Source of the DNA: Aquitalea magnusonii
GTDB lineage: Bacteria; Pseudomonadota; Gammaproteobacteria; Burkholderiales; Chromobacteriaceae
DNA length: 64,000 bases
Direction of reading: 5' to 3'
Assembly (NCBI RefSeq): GCF_002217795.2
Contig: NZ_AP018823.1
Location: forward strand, 62,001 to 126,000
Numbering within the stretch: the first letter of the stretch is position 1; each line of letters opens with the position of its first letter. Both the position numbers and the translations under genes were made by a program. A model generated the notes under the pieces. That model saw only the letters and a list, made by a program, of their open reading frames with translations. It was not told the DNA's origin and did no database searches. Positions 20,122-29,596 of the stretch are shown piece by piece.

Positions 20122-20722
20122 AATTGTTGGTTTGACTGGTGGTATAGGCTCCGGTAAGACGGCAGCCGCCAATCACTTTGCGGCACTTGGTATACCGGTG
20201 GTGGATACTGATCTGATTGCCCATCAACTGACCGGGCCAGGCGGTGCCGCCATGCCGGCCATTGCTGCAAGCTTTGGTGCAGATCTTGTGTCTGCCAGTG
20301 GTGCGCTGGATCGGGCGCGCATGCGGGCGCTGGTGTTTGCCGATACATCCTGTCGGCGCAAGCTCGAAAGTGTGTTGCATCCGTTGATCCACGCCGAAAG
20401 CATGCGTCAACTGGCAGTAGCGCGCGGCCCTTATGCCATGTTGGTGGTGCCACTGCTGTTCGAGACGTCGGCTTATCTGACGCTGGTACGCCGTAGTTTG
20501 CTGGTGGATTGCCCTGAGGAAGTGCAGCTTGCTCGCGTTCAGGCCAGGAGTGGTTTGAGCGCAGATGCCGTGCGTGCCATCATGGCAGCGCAGATGACGC
20601 GCGCACAAAGGTTGGCGCTGGCGGATGATGTCATTGATAATGGCGGCACGCTTGCTGCATTGCAGCTTCAAGTCGAGGCCAAACACCAGTATTATCTTGC
20701 AAACCTTGCCCACGGCCAGTGA
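20111..20722 (+). CDS. coaE: Dephospho-CoA kinase
   Basis: A 203-residue CoaE catalysing the last step of coenzyme A synthesis, phosphorylation of dephospho-CoA at the ribose 3' position. The P-loop is [11 protein letters not shown] at residues 7-17, followed by [14 protein letters not shown] and the PLLFETSAY substrate region. The start overlaps the end of pilD by eleven bases, so the ATG before [10 protein letters not shown] is the natural choice; the longer open frame extends far into pilD. The pilD-coaE-zapD-yacG order is conserved in many beta- and gammaproteobacteria. Confidence 0.95.
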   Translation: MPIEIVGLTGGIGSGKTAAANHFAALGIPVVDTDLIAHQLTGPGGAAMPAIAASFGADLVSASGALDRARMRALVFADTSCRRKLESVLHPLIHAESMRQLAVARGPYAMLVVPLLFETSAYLTLVRRSLLVDCPEEVQLARVQARSGLSADAVRAIMAAQMTRAQRLALADDVIDNGGTLAALQLQVEAKHQYYLANLAHGQ

Positions 20723-20761
20723 CAAGGCCTTTTACAAGCCACCAAGAAGGGCAGACGTCTT

Positions 20762-21520
20762 GTGATCAGTTTCGAGTTTCCTGTCACCGAACGAACCCGT
20801 ACGTTGCTGCGCCTGGAGCAGCTGTATGATCGGCTGGCCTATTTTCTGGGCAAAGACCATGCGCTGGATCATCATGCGGCCTTGCTGGTGTTGTTCGAGC
20901 TGCTGGAAACCGCGTCGCGCGCAGACCTGAAGGCTGATTTGCTGCAAGAACTGGAGCGTCAGAAGCAGGTGCTTGAAGCACTGCGTGAAAACCCGAATGT
21001 GGCTGAGGACAGTCTGGACAAGGTGCTGGACGAGATTGAAGTTTCCTCCAGCCAGTTGTTGGGTGTAACGGGAAAGTTTGGCCAGCACTTGCGCGAGAAC
21101 GAATGGCTGATGGCAATCAAGCAGCGTGCCGGTATCCCCGGTGGGACTTGCCAGTTCGATCTGCCATCCTACTACCTGTGGCAGCAAAAGCCGGCGGAAG
21201 AACGTCGGCGTGACATGCGTCGCTGGGCGGCCCCGCTGATGCCGACTGCTGAAGCTGCCCGCATCCTGTTGCACCTGCTGCGCGATAGTGGCAAGACCCA
21301 CCATTATGTTGCACGCAATGGTGCATTCCAGCAGATGTCCGGCGGCAAGGTGGTACAGATGATATGCATTGCTTACGATCCGGCGCTCAATGTCCTGCCC
21401 GAGCTTTCTGCCAATAAATATGCGATCAATGTTCGTTTTGTCAGTGCGGTTACCGGAGAAAGCCGGCCGCGCCAGACCGAGTCGGATGTTGAGTTTACCC
21501 TGACCAACTGCAAGTTCTGA
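20762..21520 (+). CDS. zapD: Cell division protein ZapD
   Basis: A 252-residue ZapD (formerly YacF), a cytoplasmic protein that cross-links FtsZ filaments at the division ring. The N-terminal helical domain ([20 protein letters not shown]) and the C-terminal beta domain with [14 protein letters not shown] and the closing Tyr-Ala-Ile-Asn-Val-Arg-Phe strand match the family in order and length. It starts with GTG after an AAGGG-type ribosome site and lies 39 bases after coaE and five before yacG. Confidence 0.93.
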   Translation: MISFEFPVTERTRTLLRLEQLYDRLAYFLGKDHALDHHAALLVLFELLETASRADLKADLLQELERQKQVLEALRENPNVAEDSLDKVLDEIEVSSSQLLGVTGKFGQHLRENEWLMAIKQRAGIPGGTCQFDLPSYYLWQQKPAEERRRDMRRWAAPLMPTAEAARILLHLLRDSGKTHHYVARNGAFQQMSGGKVVQMICIAYDPALNVLPELSANKYAINVRFVSAVTGESRPRQTESDVEFTLTNCKF

Positions 21521-21525
21521 GTGCC

Positions 21526-21723
21526 ATGTCCCAAGCTGTCCGTACCGTTGCCTGCCCCACCTGTGGCACTGCCGTGAGGTGGGAGCCTGCCAGTCTGTAT
21601 CGCCCTTTTTGCAGCGAACGCTGCAAGATGATTGATCTGGGCGAGTGGGCGAATGAAACCTACCGTGTGCCTGCTGTCGAGGAAAGCCCTGATAGCGAGG
21701 TCGACCCTGCCCGTTACCGCTGA
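21526..21723 (+). CDS. yacG: DNA gyrase inhibitor YacG
   Basis: A 65-residue zinc protein. The four zinc ligands are visible as CPTC (residues 10-13) and FCSERC (about 29-33), followed by the acidic [13 protein letters not shown] tail of YacG. In E. coli it binds GyrB and blocks DNA binding. It follows zapD by five bases and closes the pilB operon before a strong terminator. Confidence 0.92.
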   Translation: MSQAVRTVACPTCGTAVRWEPASLYRPFCSERCKMIDLGEWANETYRVPAVEESPDSEVDPARYR

Positions 21724-21732
21724 TCAAAATGT

Positions 21733-21760
21733 GAAAAAGCCCGCCTAAGCGGGCTTTTTC
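21733..21760. terminator. Bidirectional terminator between yacG and amiC
   Basis: Twelve-bp stem GAAAAAGCCCGC / GCGGGCTTTTTC with a CTAA loop between convergent genes; A and T tracts on both sides. Confidence 0.88.
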
Positions 21761-21778
21761 ATGCCGAGCAGCTATGGT

Positions 21779-23020
21779 TCAGGCCCGAGCAGCCAGCGCG
21801 GCACCCTGGGTGAAGTAGGTTTTCACGCCACTCAGGATAGAACCCGCCATCTGTTGCTGGAAGTCGCTGTCCAGCAGGCGTTGCTCTTCTTCCGGATTGC
21901 TGATGAAGGCAGTTTCCACCAGGATGGATGGAATGTCTGGTGCCTTGAGTACCGCAAAACCGGCTTGTTCCACCTGGGCGCTGTGCAGCTTGTTCAGGCT
22001 ACCTACCTTGCCCAGCATGATCTTGCCCAGTTTCAGGCTGTCATTGATGGTGGCGGTCTGGGTCAGGTCTAGCAGGGTATGCGCCAGGAATTTGTCCTTG
22101 CTGGCAATCTTCACTCCGCCAATCAGGTCCGAGCTGTTTTCCGATTGCGCCATAGTTTTGGCAAAAGCACTGGAAGCACCTTTCTCGGACAAGGCAAATA
22201 CCGAAGAACCACGGGCGCTACGGTTGGGCGCAGCATCGGCATGGATGGAGATGAACAAGTCCGCATTCAGCTTGCGTGCCTTGGCTACCCGGACTCCCAG
22301 CGGGATGAAAATGTCTTCTTCCCGTGTCATGAAGGCCTTCATATTGCGCTCGGCATCAATCATGCGTTTCAACTGTTTGCCTATGCGTAACACGATGTCT
22401 TTCTCGCGGGTGCCATTCATGCCGATGGCGCCCGGGTCCTCACCGCCATGGCCTGGGTCCAGCATCACCACGATGGGGCGGTTGCTGTCGTTTTTCTTCG
22501 GCTTTACCTGTGGCGGCGGCTCGGTGAGCTTGCCCTTGTTGTAATCGTCGAGCAAAGCCATCAGCGGGTCATCTTGTGCGCCACTGGAGGGGTAGAGGTC
22601 GATCACCAGACGGTGTTTGTACTCCGCCACCGGATTGAGGGTGAAAGCCTGCGGTTTGACATCGGTTTTGAGTTCCAGCACCAGGCGGACGGTATCCGGA
22701 CTGAATTGCCCGGCGCGGGCTGTCTTGATATACGGATCGGCATCAGCAATCTGGCTGCTGATATCCTTGAGCACGCTGTTGAGCTGCACGCCTTCCAGGT
22801 CAATCACCAGTCGATCGGGATTACTGATGGTGAACTGTCTGAACTTGATGGCATCACTGGCTTCCAGTGTGATGCGGGTATAGCTGGAGGCGGGCCAGAT
22901 GCGGATGGCAACCACCTGACTGCTGCCGGCAAAGCCAAGTTTGCTGACACTGAGCAGGAAGGTGGCGGCCGCTGCGCCTAGCAGACGGCGGCGGGTGGGA
23001 TCGAAAGTCGAGTCAGGCAT
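21779..23020 (-). CDS. amiC: N-acetylmuramoyl-L-alanine amidase AmiC
   Basis: A 413-residue periplasmic septum-splitting amidase. It begins with a twin-arginine signal ([18 protein letters not shown]), typical of AmiA and AmiC. An AMIN domain (about residues 35-130) targets it to the septum, and a zinc-dependent Amidase_3 domain follows from [17 protein letters not shown]. The zinc ligands (His in DPGHGG, Glu in NGTREKD and His in ISIHADA) and the catalytic Glu in [12 protein letters not shown] are present. tsaE overlaps its 5' end by 43 bases on the same strand, so they share a transcript. Confidence 0.94.
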   Translation of the reverse strand: MPDSTFDPTRRRLLGAAAATFLLSVSKLGFAGSSQVVAIRIWPASSYTRITLEASDAIKFRQFTISNPDRLVIDLEGVQLNSVLKDISSQIADADPYIKTARAGQFSPDTVRLVLELKTDVKPQAFTLNPVAEYKHRLVIDLYPSSGAQDDPLMALLDDYNKGKLTEPPPQVKPKKNDSNRPIVVMLDPGHGGEDPGAIGMNGTREKDIVLRIGKQLKRMIDAERNMKAFMTREEDIFIPLGVRVAKARKLNADLFISIHADAAPNRSARGSSVFALSEKGASSAFAKTMAQSENSSDLIGGVKIASKDKFLAHTLLDLTQTATINDSLKLGKIMLGKVGSLNKLHSAQVEQAGFAVLKAPDIPSILVETAFISNPEEEQRLLDSDFQQQMAGSILSGVKTYFTQGAALAARA

Positions 23021-23466
23021 GACTGTCCGGTTTCTGTTCTTGCAGTTAAACGATACGTGCGACCTGTGCCGCTGACTTCAAGTTCCAGTGTCAGATCGGG
23101 CGGCGGAAGCAATCCGCCAGCCTTGTCCGGCCATTCAACCAGACAAATGCTGTCCGCTCCAAAATAATCACGGAAACCGGCGTCATCCCATTCTTCCGGG
23201 TCGGCAAAACGATACAGGTCAAAATGGTGGACGGTGAAGTGAGCAAGCGGATAGCTTTCCACCAGGGTGTAGGTGGGGCTTTTCACCTTGCCATGATAGG
23301 CCAGTCCAGCCAGCAGGCCACGGGTAAATGTGGTTTTTCCTGCGCCCAGATCGCCCTGCAGAAACAGGACCACGCCCGCCTGCAGGGCGTCAGCCATGCT
23401 TGCGCCAAGCGCAAGGGTTGCCGATTCATCGGACAGGTTGCCACTGCGAACGCTGGTATCATCCAT
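22978..23466 (-). CDS. tsaE: tRNA threonylcarbamoyladenosine biosynthesis ATPase TsaE
   Basis: A 162-residue P-loop ATPase needed for t6A formation at position 37 of ANN-decoding tRNAs, working with TsaB and TsaD. Walker A is [15 protein letters not shown] at about residues 36-50; [10 protein letters not shown] and HFDLYRF are family blocks. I start at the ATG before DDTSVRSGN; an ATG six bases upstream is equally possible, whereas the very long open frame would run into queG. Its C-terminus overlaps amiC by 43 bases, and its start is only six bases from the divergent queG start. Confidence 0.9.
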   Translation of the reverse strand: MDDTSVRSGNLSDESATLALGASMADALQAGVVLFLQGDLGAGKTTFTRGLLAGLAYHGKVKSPTYTLVESYPLAHFTVHHFDLYRFADPEEWDDAGFRDYFGADSICLVEWPDKAGGLLPPPDLTLELEVSGTGRTYRLTARTETGQSCLTRLSIPPAAVC

Positions 23467-23472
23467 GACCAT

Positions 23473-24561
23473 ATGACTGAGAAATCCTATCAAAAACTGG
23501 ATTATCCCGAATTGGCCGGGCAAATCAAAGCCTGGGCGCAAGATTTGGGTTTTGCCGCAGCCCGGATCAGCAAGGCCGCGCTGCCGCCACAGGCCGAGGC
23601 TCAGTTGCAAGCCTGGCTGGACGAGGGCTGTCATGGCCAGATGGATTACATGGCCCGGCATGGCAGCCTGCGGGTCAAACCGGCGGACCTGGTACCCGGC
23701 ACCCTGTCCATTGTCAGCGTGCGTCTGCCTTACTGGCCGGCGCAGGCGCAGGCCAGCGAAGAGGTGCTGGCGGATGGCCGCCTTGCCTATCTGTCACGCT
23801 ATGCCTTGGGACGGGATTATCACAAGGTGTTGCGCGCACGCTTGCAGAAGCTGGCGGACAAGGTGGCCGAGCACATCGGTCCGTTTGGCTACCGCGTGTT
23901 TACCGATAGTGCGCCGGTGGCCGAAGTGGCGCTGGCTGCGCAGTCCGGGCTGGGCTGGCGCGGCAAGCACACCTTGCTGTTAAACCGCGAACAAGGTTCG
24001 CTGTTTTTCCTGGGAGAGTTGTTTACTGATCTGCCCTTGCCTGCCGATCCTGCAGAAGAAGGTCATTGCGGCCGTTGCACCCGTTGTATCGATATCTGTC
24101 CGACCCAGGCCATCACTGCGCCGTATAAGGTGGATGCGCGGCGCTGCATCTCCTATCTCACCATCGAGTTGAAAACGGCCATACCGCCTGAGTTTCGTTC
24201 CATGATTGGCAACCGTGTCTATGGTTGTGATGATTGTCAGTTGACCTGTCCGTGGAACCGCTTTGCCGTCAATACGGTGGAGCCGGATTTTGCTGTGCGT
24301 CACGGTCTGGATCAGGTCAGCCTGCTGGAGTTGTTTGGCTGGAGCGAGGCCATGTTCAAGGAAAAGCTGGCCGGCAGCCCGATATACCGTATCGGCTATG
24401 CCAAATGGCTCTCCAATCTGGCCGTGGGTTTGGGTAATGCGCCGTATGATCCGCAGATCGTGCTTGCGTTGCAGCAGCGGCTGGATTACCCGGATGAACT
24501 GGTGGCCGAGCCAGTGCGCTGGGCCTTGCAGCAGCAGCGCTTGCGGCAACTGGATGAATAG
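23473..24561 (+). CDS. queG: Epoxyqueuosine reductase QueG
   Basis: A 362-residue cobalamin-dependent enzyme that makes queuosine from epoxyqueuosine in tRNA. Two [4Fe-4S] motifs are visible: CGRCTRCIDICPTQAI (about residue 200) and CDDCQLTCPWNRF (about residue 255). The C-terminal part has HEAT-like repeats (the LNLAVGLGNAPYD region). The chosen ATG is directly opposite tsaE, leaving six bases between divergent starts; no room remains for a conventional promoter, so each gene's promoter must lie inside the other. Confidence 0.94.
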   Translation: MTEKSYQKLDYPELAGQIKAWAQDLGFAAARISKAALPPQAEAQLQAWLDEGCHGQMDYMARHGSLRVKPADLVPGTLSIVSVRLPYWPAQAQASEEVLADGRLAYLSRYALGRDYHKVLRARLQKLADKVAEHIGPFGYRVFTDSAPVAEVALAAQSGLGWRGKHTLLLNREQGSLFFLGELFTDLPLPADPAEEGHCGRCTRCIDICPTQAITAPYKVDARRCISYLTIELKTAIPPEFRSMIGNRVYGCDDCQLTCPWNRFAVNTVEPDFAVRHGLDQVSLLELFGWSEAMFKEKLAGSPIYRIGYAKWLSNLAVGLGNAPYDPQIVLALQQRLDYPDELVAEPVRWALQQQRLRQLDE

Positions 24562-24563
24562 AA

Positions 24564-24586
24564 AAAGGGAGCGTTGTGCTCCCTTT
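24564..24586 (+). terminator. Weak hairpin terminator after queG
   Basis: Nine-bp stem AAAGGGAGC / GCTCCCTTT right after the queG stop. The T tract is short, so efficiency may be modest. Confidence 0.55.
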
Positions 24587-24627
24587 GGTGTGGGCTGTTG
24601 TGCCAGGTTTGTTTCCGCGCAAGCGCT

Positions 24628-25098
24628 TCAGTTCAGTGGTTTGGTGAAATGAAAGGACGTGATGCTGAAACCTTTGCGGAAGTACAGACGGTGGGCTTCC
24701 GTGCGCCAGGTGCCGGAATCGAGCACCTGGAAACCGCATCCCAGCCGACGGGCTTCTGTTGCACACCAGTCCAGCAACAGGCTGCCGATGCCGCGTGAGC
24801 GATGTGCTTCGTCACTGACCAGGTCGTCAATATAAAGCCGCAGGTCCTCGTAGGTATTTTCATATACCCGGTACAGTGCCAGCCCCAGCGGGGTGCCATC
24901 GGTATCCAGCGCCACCACCATGCGGGCACCAAAAGCACAGACACGTTGCATTTTTGCCGCATAACTGTGGCCATGCTCTGGCAGCATGGGCCGCAACTGG
25001 CGATGCAAAGCGCTACAGCGCGCCAGCAGCTCCGGTTCGGTGACCTTGCCTGCTTCGTCAGTCAAGGGCTGGATGCGTAGCGTGGCGGCCATGGTCAT
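24628..25098 (-). CDS. GNAT family N-acetyltransferase
   Basis: A 156-residue acetyltransferase. The acetyl-CoA pyrophosphate loop is seen as DEAHRSRGIGSLLLDW (about residues 90-105), with the preceding beta-4 strand YEDLRLYIDDLVSD and the last strand YFRKGFSITSFHF. The substrate is unknown. Its ATG overlaps the stop of the MaoC-like gene in the form ATGA, so it is translated from the same mRNA; a downstream ATG two codons later is also possible. Confidence 0.83.
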   Translation of the reverse strand: MTMAATLRIQPLTDEAGKVTEPELLARCSALHRQLRPMLPEHGHSYAAKMQRVCAFGARMVVALDTDGTPLGLALYRVYENTYEDLRLYIDDLVSDEAHRSRGIGSLLLDWCATEARRLGCGFQVLDSGTWRTEAHRLYFRKGFSITSFHFTKPLN

Positions 25099-25514
25099 GC
25101 GGGGCGGGACGGGGCAATGACCAGCGATTCGCCATCCAGAATCACCTTGCCTTGCACCAGGCATTGGGTGGCCAGCTTGACGCGCTTTTTCTCGGGGAAA
25201 ATTTCCACCACGGTGGCGCGGGCGGTGACAGTCTGGCCAATGCGTACCGGTGCCTTGAAGCGGGTGGATTGCGACAGGTAGATGGTGCCGTTGCCGGGCA
25301 ACTTGGTGCCCACCACGGTGGAGATCAGGCTGGCGGTCAGCATGCCGTGGGCAATGCGGGTCTGGAACGGGGTGGTCTCGGCGTATTCCTGGTTGATATG
25401 TACCGGGTTGTCATCACCGGAGACGGCTGCAAACATCAGGATATCGGCTTCGGTAATGGTTTTGGCGTACTCGGCTGAATCGCCGACCTTGATGTCTTCA
25501 AAGTAGACTGTCAT
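25095..25514 (-). CDS. MaoC-like (R)-specific enoyl-CoA hydratase
   Basis: A 139-residue hot-dog-fold protein. The hydratase-2 motif with catalytic Asp and His is intact: FAAVSGDDNPVHINQEYA, about residues 31-48, then RIAHGMLTASL. Such proteins hydrate trans-2-enoyl-CoA to (R)-3-hydroxyacyl-CoA, feeding polyhydroxyalkanoate or fatty-acid metabolism (PhaJ type). The start before TVYFEDIKVGD matches the family; an upstream in-frame start adds 14 residues. It is divergent from etfBA, and the shared upstream region holds a PsrA-like palindrome, which supports a fatty-acid context. Confidence 0.87.
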   Translation of the reverse strand: MTVYFEDIKVGDSAEYAKTITEADILMFAAVSGDDNPVHINQEYAETTPFQTRIAHGMLTASLISTVVGTKLPGNGTIYLSQSTRFKAPVRIGQTVTARATVVEIFPEKKRVKLATQCLVQGKVILDGESLVIAPSRPA

Positions 25515-25652
25515 GCATGTTTCTCCGGCTATGACGTTGAAATTGCTGCACTGCATTGTGCCATGCAGCAGACGAAATGCAAATTAAGCGGAAATGACGT
25601 AGTATCTGCAATCAGTTGTTTTTTTGCTACGTGCCACACATGAAAATTCAAC

Positions 25653-25666
25653 CAAACGCTCGTTTG
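25653..25666. promoter_or_regulatory. PsrA/TetR-type palindromic operator upstream of etfBA
   Basis: CAAACGCTCGTTTG is a perfect 14-bp palindrome resembling the fatty-acid regulator PsrA site (G/CAAAC-N2-4-GTTTG/C). It lies 90 bases before etfB, just upstream of a CATAAT -10-like hexamer at 25681-25686, so a bound regulator would cover the -35 region. It also faces the divergent MaoC-like gene. Confidence 0.6.
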
Positions 25667-25755
25667 AAATGGCGTTGGGGCATAATCGGGAAACACCACG
25701 GTAGCAAGTCCCTTTCCGAGTTCGATTAACCCAGAGAGCTATTCGCTGGAGGAAT

Positions 25756-26505
25756 ATGAAAGTTCTAGTCGCTGTTAAACGCGTTGTCGATTACAACGTG
25801 AAGGTCCGCGTGAAGGCTGACGGGTCCGATGTCGATGTGGCCAACGTCAAGATGTCGATGAACCCCTTTGACGAAATTGCCGTTGAAGAGGCCGTGCGTT
25901 TGAAAGAAGCCGGCAAGGCCAGCGAAATCGTAGTCGTGTCCATGGGTGTCAAGCAGTGCGAGGAAACCCTGCGCACCGCCCTGGCCATGGGTGCCGACCG
26001 CGCCATCCTGGTGGAAACCGAAACCGAACTGCAGCCCCTGGCCGTGGCCAAGCTGCTCAAGGCGGTTGCTGACAAGGAACAACCGCAACTGCTGATCGTT
26101 GGCAAGCAAGCCATTGACGATGATGCCAACCAGACCGGCCAGATGGCTGCTGCCTTGCTGGGCTGGGCACAAGGCACTTTCGCCTCCAAGGTGGATGTCG
26201 CTGCCGAAACCGTGGACGTGATCCGCGAAATCGACGGTGGCCTGGAAACCGTCAAGCTGCGTCTGCCGGCCGTGGTGACCGCCGACCTGCGCCTGAACGA
26301 GCCGCGCTTCATCAAGCTGCCCAACATCATGGCCGCCAAGAAGAAGCCGCTGGACAAGACCAGCCCGGCCGATCTGGGAGTGGATGTCACGCCGCGCCTG
26401 AAAACGCTGAAAGTGGCCGAACCGGCCAAGCGCTCTGCCGGCATCAAGGTAGCCAACGCTGCCGAGCTGGTAGCCAAACTGAAAAACGACGCAAAGGTGC
26501 TGTAA
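25756..26505 (+). CDS. etfB: Electron transfer flavoprotein beta subunit
   Basis: A 249-residue EtfB, which binds AMP and pairs with EtfA to carry electrons from acyl-CoA dehydrogenases to ubiquinone through ETF dehydrogenase. The opening [17 protein letters not shown], the [16 protein letters not shown] block and the ETF-beta signature region [24 protein letters not shown] are typical. A good GGAGG ribosome site precedes the ATG. etfA starts three bases after its stop. Confidence 0.96.
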   Translation: MKVLVAVKRVVDYNVKVRVKADGSDVDVANVKMSMNPFDEIAVEEAVRLKEAGKASEIVVVSMGVKQCEETLRTALAMGADRAILVETETELQPLAVAKLLKAVADKEQPQLLIVGKQAIDDDANQTGQMAAALLGWAQGTFASKVDVAAETVDVIREIDGGLETVKLRLPAVVTADLRLNEPRFIKLPNIMAAKKKPLDKTSPADLGVDVTPRLKTLKVAEPAKRSAGIKVANAAELVAKLKNDAKVL

Positions 26506-26508
26506 GCC

Positions 26509-27441
26509 ATGGCCATTCTCGTTATCGCTGAACACGACAACCAGAGCCTGAAAGCAGGCACCCTGAATACCGTAACTGCCGCTGCCAAGCTGGGCGAAGT
26601 ACACGTACTGGTGGCCGGTCACAACGCCGCTGCCGCTGCCGATGCGGCCAAGAGCGTGGCCGGTGTGGCCAAGGTACTGCTGGCTGATGCCGCCCAGTAC
26701 GCGCACGGCCTGGCCGAATCGCTGTCTGCCCTGGTGGTGGAAGTGGCCAAGGGCTACAGCCATGTACTGGCTCCGGCCAGCTCCTTTGGCAAGAACCTGC
26801 TGCCGCGCGTGGCTGCCTTGCTGGATGTGGCACAGATTTCCGAAATCACCGCCATCGAATCCGCTGACACCTTCGTGCGCCCGGTGTATGCCGGCAACGT
26901 GCTGGCCACCGTACAGTCGGCAGATGCCATCAAGGTGATCACCGTACGTACCACTGCGTTTGACGCAGCAGCTCAGGGCGGCAGTGCCGCCGTGGAAAGC
27001 GTTGCCGTGGCTGCTGATCCGCAACTGTCCAGCTTTGTCGGCCAGGAGCTGACCAAGTCTGACCGTCCGGAACTGGGCGCTGCCAAGATCATCGTATCCG
27101 GTGGTCGTGCGCTGGGCTCGGAAGAGCAGTTCAAGTCCGTGATCGAGCCGCTGGCTGACAAGCTGGGTGCTGCCGTGGGTGCTTCCCGCGCTGCGGTTGA
27201 CGCCGGCTACGCACCGAACGACTACCAGGTTGGCCAGACCGGCAAGGTGGTTGCGCCGCAACTGTACTTCGCCGTGGGCATTTCCGGTGCCATCCAGCAT
27301 CTGGCCGGCATGAAGGACTCCAAGGTGATCGTAGCGATCAACAAGGACGAAGAAGCGCCGATCTTCCAGGTAGCCGATTACGGCATCGTCGGTGACCTGT
27401 TCACCGTGGTGCCGGAACTGCTGGCCGAGCTGTCCAAGTAA
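26509..27441 (+). CDS. etfA: Electron transfer flavoprotein alpha subunit
   Basis: A 310-residue EtfA with the N-terminal alpha/beta domain ([20 protein letters not shown]) and the C-terminal FAD-binding domain. The signature region from [20 protein letters not shown] to [22 protein letters not shown] is complete. It forms the heterodimer with EtfB. Base composition is markedly GC-rich at third positions, in line with high expression. A short GC-rich hairpin without T tract follows at 27450-27469, and an acyl-CoA dehydrogenase gene lies 215 bases downstream. Confidence 0.96.
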   Translation: MAILVIAEHDNQSLKAGTLNTVTAAAKLGEVHVLVAGHNAAAAADAAKSVAGVAKVLLADAAQYAHGLAESLSALVVEVAKGYSHVLAPASSFGKNLLPRVAALLDVAQISEITAIESADTFVRPVYAGNVLATVQSADAIKVITVRTTAFDAAAQGGSAAVESVAVAADPQLSSFVGQELTKSDRPELGAAKIIVSGGRALGSEEQFKSVIEPLADKLGAAVGASRAAVDAGYAPNDYQVGQTGKVVAPQLYFAVGISGAIQHLAGMKDSKVIVAINKDEEAPIFQVADYGIVGDLFTVVPELLAELSK

Positions 27442-27656
27442 TGGTGTGCGGGGAGGGGACACCCTCCCCATCCGAGCAGGCAAGATAGCCGCCGGATCAA
27501 AACAAAAAACAACCGGCAACGACCGGTCTGCTTCGTGGAGGAGCCAGCTTTCCCGTTACCAGGTGACGGGAGGGCGTGCTCATGCATCAGGTAGACGGCG
27601 TGCCGGTTTTTTCATATCTACGACGATTGTTGTGCAGCAAGAATGAGGAGAGATTC

Positions 27657-29438
27657 ATGATCTATAACGCGCCAGTCAAGGAAATCCGTTTTGTACTGAA
27701 TGAATTGGCCGAACTGACCTCGGTGTGCAGCCTGCCGGGTTATGAAGACTGCTCGGTAGAACTGGTGGATGCCATTCTGGAAGAAGCCGCCAAGTTTGCC
27801 GAAGGCGTGTTGGCACCCATCAACAAGCAGGGTGACAAGGGTGCCACGCTGAAGGACGGCGAAGTGACCGCCGCTCCCGGTTTCAAGGACGCCTGGCAGC
27901 AATATGTGGAGTCGGGCTGGGTGGGCCTGCGTGCTCCGGCTGATTTTGGCGGGCAGGGCATGCCGGCCCTGGTGGCCATTGCCGCCGAAGAAATGTGGTG
28001 CTCCTCCAATCTGGCCTTCTCGCTGGCCCCGCTGCTGACGCTGGGCGCGGTAGAGGCCATTCACCACCATGCCTCGGAAGAACTCAAGGCAGTTTACCTG
28101 CCGCGCATGTCCAGTGGCGAATGGACCGGCACCATGAACCTGACCGAGCCGCAAGCCGGTTCTGACCTGGCCCAGGTGCGCTCCCGTGCCGTACCGCAGG
28201 AGGATGGCAGCTATCTGGTGACCGGCCAGAAGATTTTCATCACCTGGGGTGAGCACGACATGGCCGACAACATCGTCCATCTGGTGCTGGCCCGCCTGCC
28301 GGATGCACCGGCCGGGGTGAAGGGTATTTCCCTGTTCATCGTGCCCAAGTACCTGGTCAATGCCGATGGCAGCCTGGGTGCGCGTAACGATGTGCGTTGC
28401 GTCTCGCTGGAACACAAGCTGGGCATTCATGGCAGCCCGACAGCGGTGATGAGCTTTGGCGATAACGGTGGTGCGGCCGGCTACCTGGTGGGCGAGGCCA
28501 ACAAGGGTCTGGGCTATATGTTCACCATGATGAACCACGCCCGTCTCGGGGTGGGGGTGGAAGGCATGTCGGTATCCGAGCGCGCTTACCAGAAGGCGGT
28601 CGAGTATGCGCGTGACCGCGTGCAAAGCCGCGCCATCGGCTCGCCCGACCCGGCTGGTGTGGCCATCATCAAGCACCCGGATATCCGTCGCATGCTGATG
28701 ACCATGCGCAGCCAGATCGAAGCCCAGCGTGCCTTGGCCTTCTACACCGCTGCGGCACTGGACCGCGCCTCGCGCCACCCGGTGGCCAGCGAAGCTGCGC
28801 GCAATCAGGCGCTGGTGAACTTCCTCATCCCCATCGTCAAGGGCTGGAATACCGAGCAGGCCAACGAGCTGACCAGCCTGGCGGTGCAAGTGCATGGCGG
28901 CATGGGCTTCATCGAAGAAACCGGTGTGGCACAGTACTACCGCGATGCCCGCATCACCGCCATTTATGAAGGCACCACTGGCATTCAGGCGCTGGACCTG
29001 ATTGGCCGCAAAACCTTCAGCGAGGGCGGCGCCACGGCCCGTGCGCTGCTGGAAGAAGCACGAGCGACTGCCGACAAGCTGGCGGCTGCCGGTTATGCCA
29101 GCATGGCGCACAATCTGCAGCAGGCTGCTGCCGAGGCTGAGCGCTGCGTTGCCTTCATCCTGGGCAGCTTTGGCACGCAGCCGCAGCTGGCGGCCGCCGG
29201 TTCGGTACCTTTCCTCAAGCTGATGGGCATTGTGCTGGGTGGCTGGCAGCTGGGCCGCGCCGCGCTGATCGCACGCGAAAAGCTGGGTGAAGATGGTGTG
29301 GACGAAGATTTCCTCAAGGCCAAGATCACCACCGCCCGCTTCTTTGCCGAGCACCTGCTGCCGCAGGTTGGCGGCCTGGCTGCAGCCATTGTGGATGGGG
29401 CTGACAGCGTGCTGGAGCTGGACGATACCCTGTTTTGA
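27657..29438 (+). CDS. Acyl-CoA dehydrogenase, long form with C-terminal extension
   Basis: A 593-residue acyl-CoA dehydrogenase of the FadE5-like type seen in many proteobacteria. The N-terminal domain is followed by the FAD-binding block TMNLTEPQAGSDLAQVRSRA, a beta domain with FITWGEHDMADNIVHLVLAR, and the C-terminal helical domain with VQVHGGMGFIEETGVAQYYRD and AIYEGTTGIQALDLIGRK (probable catalytic Glu). A further 150-residue C-terminal domain is characteristic of this subfamily. It oxidises acyl-CoA and passes electrons to the adjacent EtfBA. The ATG after GAGGAG is used; an upstream open frame is not conserved. Confidence 0.92.
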   Translation: MIYNAPVKEIRFVLNELAELTSVCSLPGYEDCSVELVDAILEEAAKFAEGVLAPINKQGDKGATLKDGEVTAAPGFKDAWQQYVESGWVGLRAPADFGGQGMPALVAIAAEEMWCSSNLAFSLAPLLTLGAVEAIHHHASEELKAVYLPRMSSGEWTGTMNLTEPQAGSDLAQVRSRAVPQEDGSYLVTGQKIFITWGEHDMADNIVHLVLARLPDAPAGVKGISLFIVPKYLVNADGSLGARNDVRCVSLEHKLGIHGSPTAVMSFGDNGGAAGYLVGEANKGLGYMFTMMNHARLGVGVEGMSVSERAYQKAVEYARDRVQSRAIGSPDPAGVAIIKHPDIRRMLMTMRSQIEAQRALAFYTAAALDRASRHPVASEAARNQALVNFLIPIVKGWNTEQANELTSLAVQVHGGMGFIEETGVAQYYRDARITAIYEGTTGIQALDLIGRKTFSEGGATARALLEEARATADKLAAAGYASMAHNLQQAAAEAERCVAFILGSFGTQPQLAAAGSVPFLKLMGIVLGGWQLGRAALIAREKLGEDGVDEDFLKAKITTARFFAEHLLPQVGGLAAAIVDGADSVLELDDTLF

Positions 29439-29458
29439 TCTTGCGTTTTATGGTGCTG

Positions 29459-29487
29459 AACAGCCACCTGCGGGTGGCTGTTTCTTT
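29459..29487 (+). terminator. Rho-independent terminator of the acyl-CoA dehydrogenase gene
   Basis: Ten-bp stem AACAGCCACC / GGTGGCTGTT with a TGCG loop, then TTCTTT. Confidence 0.82.
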
Positions 29488-29552
29488 ATGTAAAAGTATT
29501 GGAAACAAGGCAGGACAAATCAGGAAGTGATGCAAAAACAGGTGCTTGTGAC

Positions 29553-29581
29553 TTGTTTCAACTGGCCGAAAGCGGTATGAT
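29553..29581 (+). promoter_or_regulatory. Sigma-70 promoter of carA
   Basis: TTGTTT, exactly 17 bases, then TATGAT. The predicted start is near 29588, leaving a leader of about 95 bases before carA. Confidence 0.7.
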
Positions 29582-29596
29582 GGTAAGGTTTAACCA

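Noticed and set aside
27450..27469. GC-rich hairpin after etfA as a terminator
   Set aside because: No T tract follows, so it was mentioned with etfA but not listed as a terminator.
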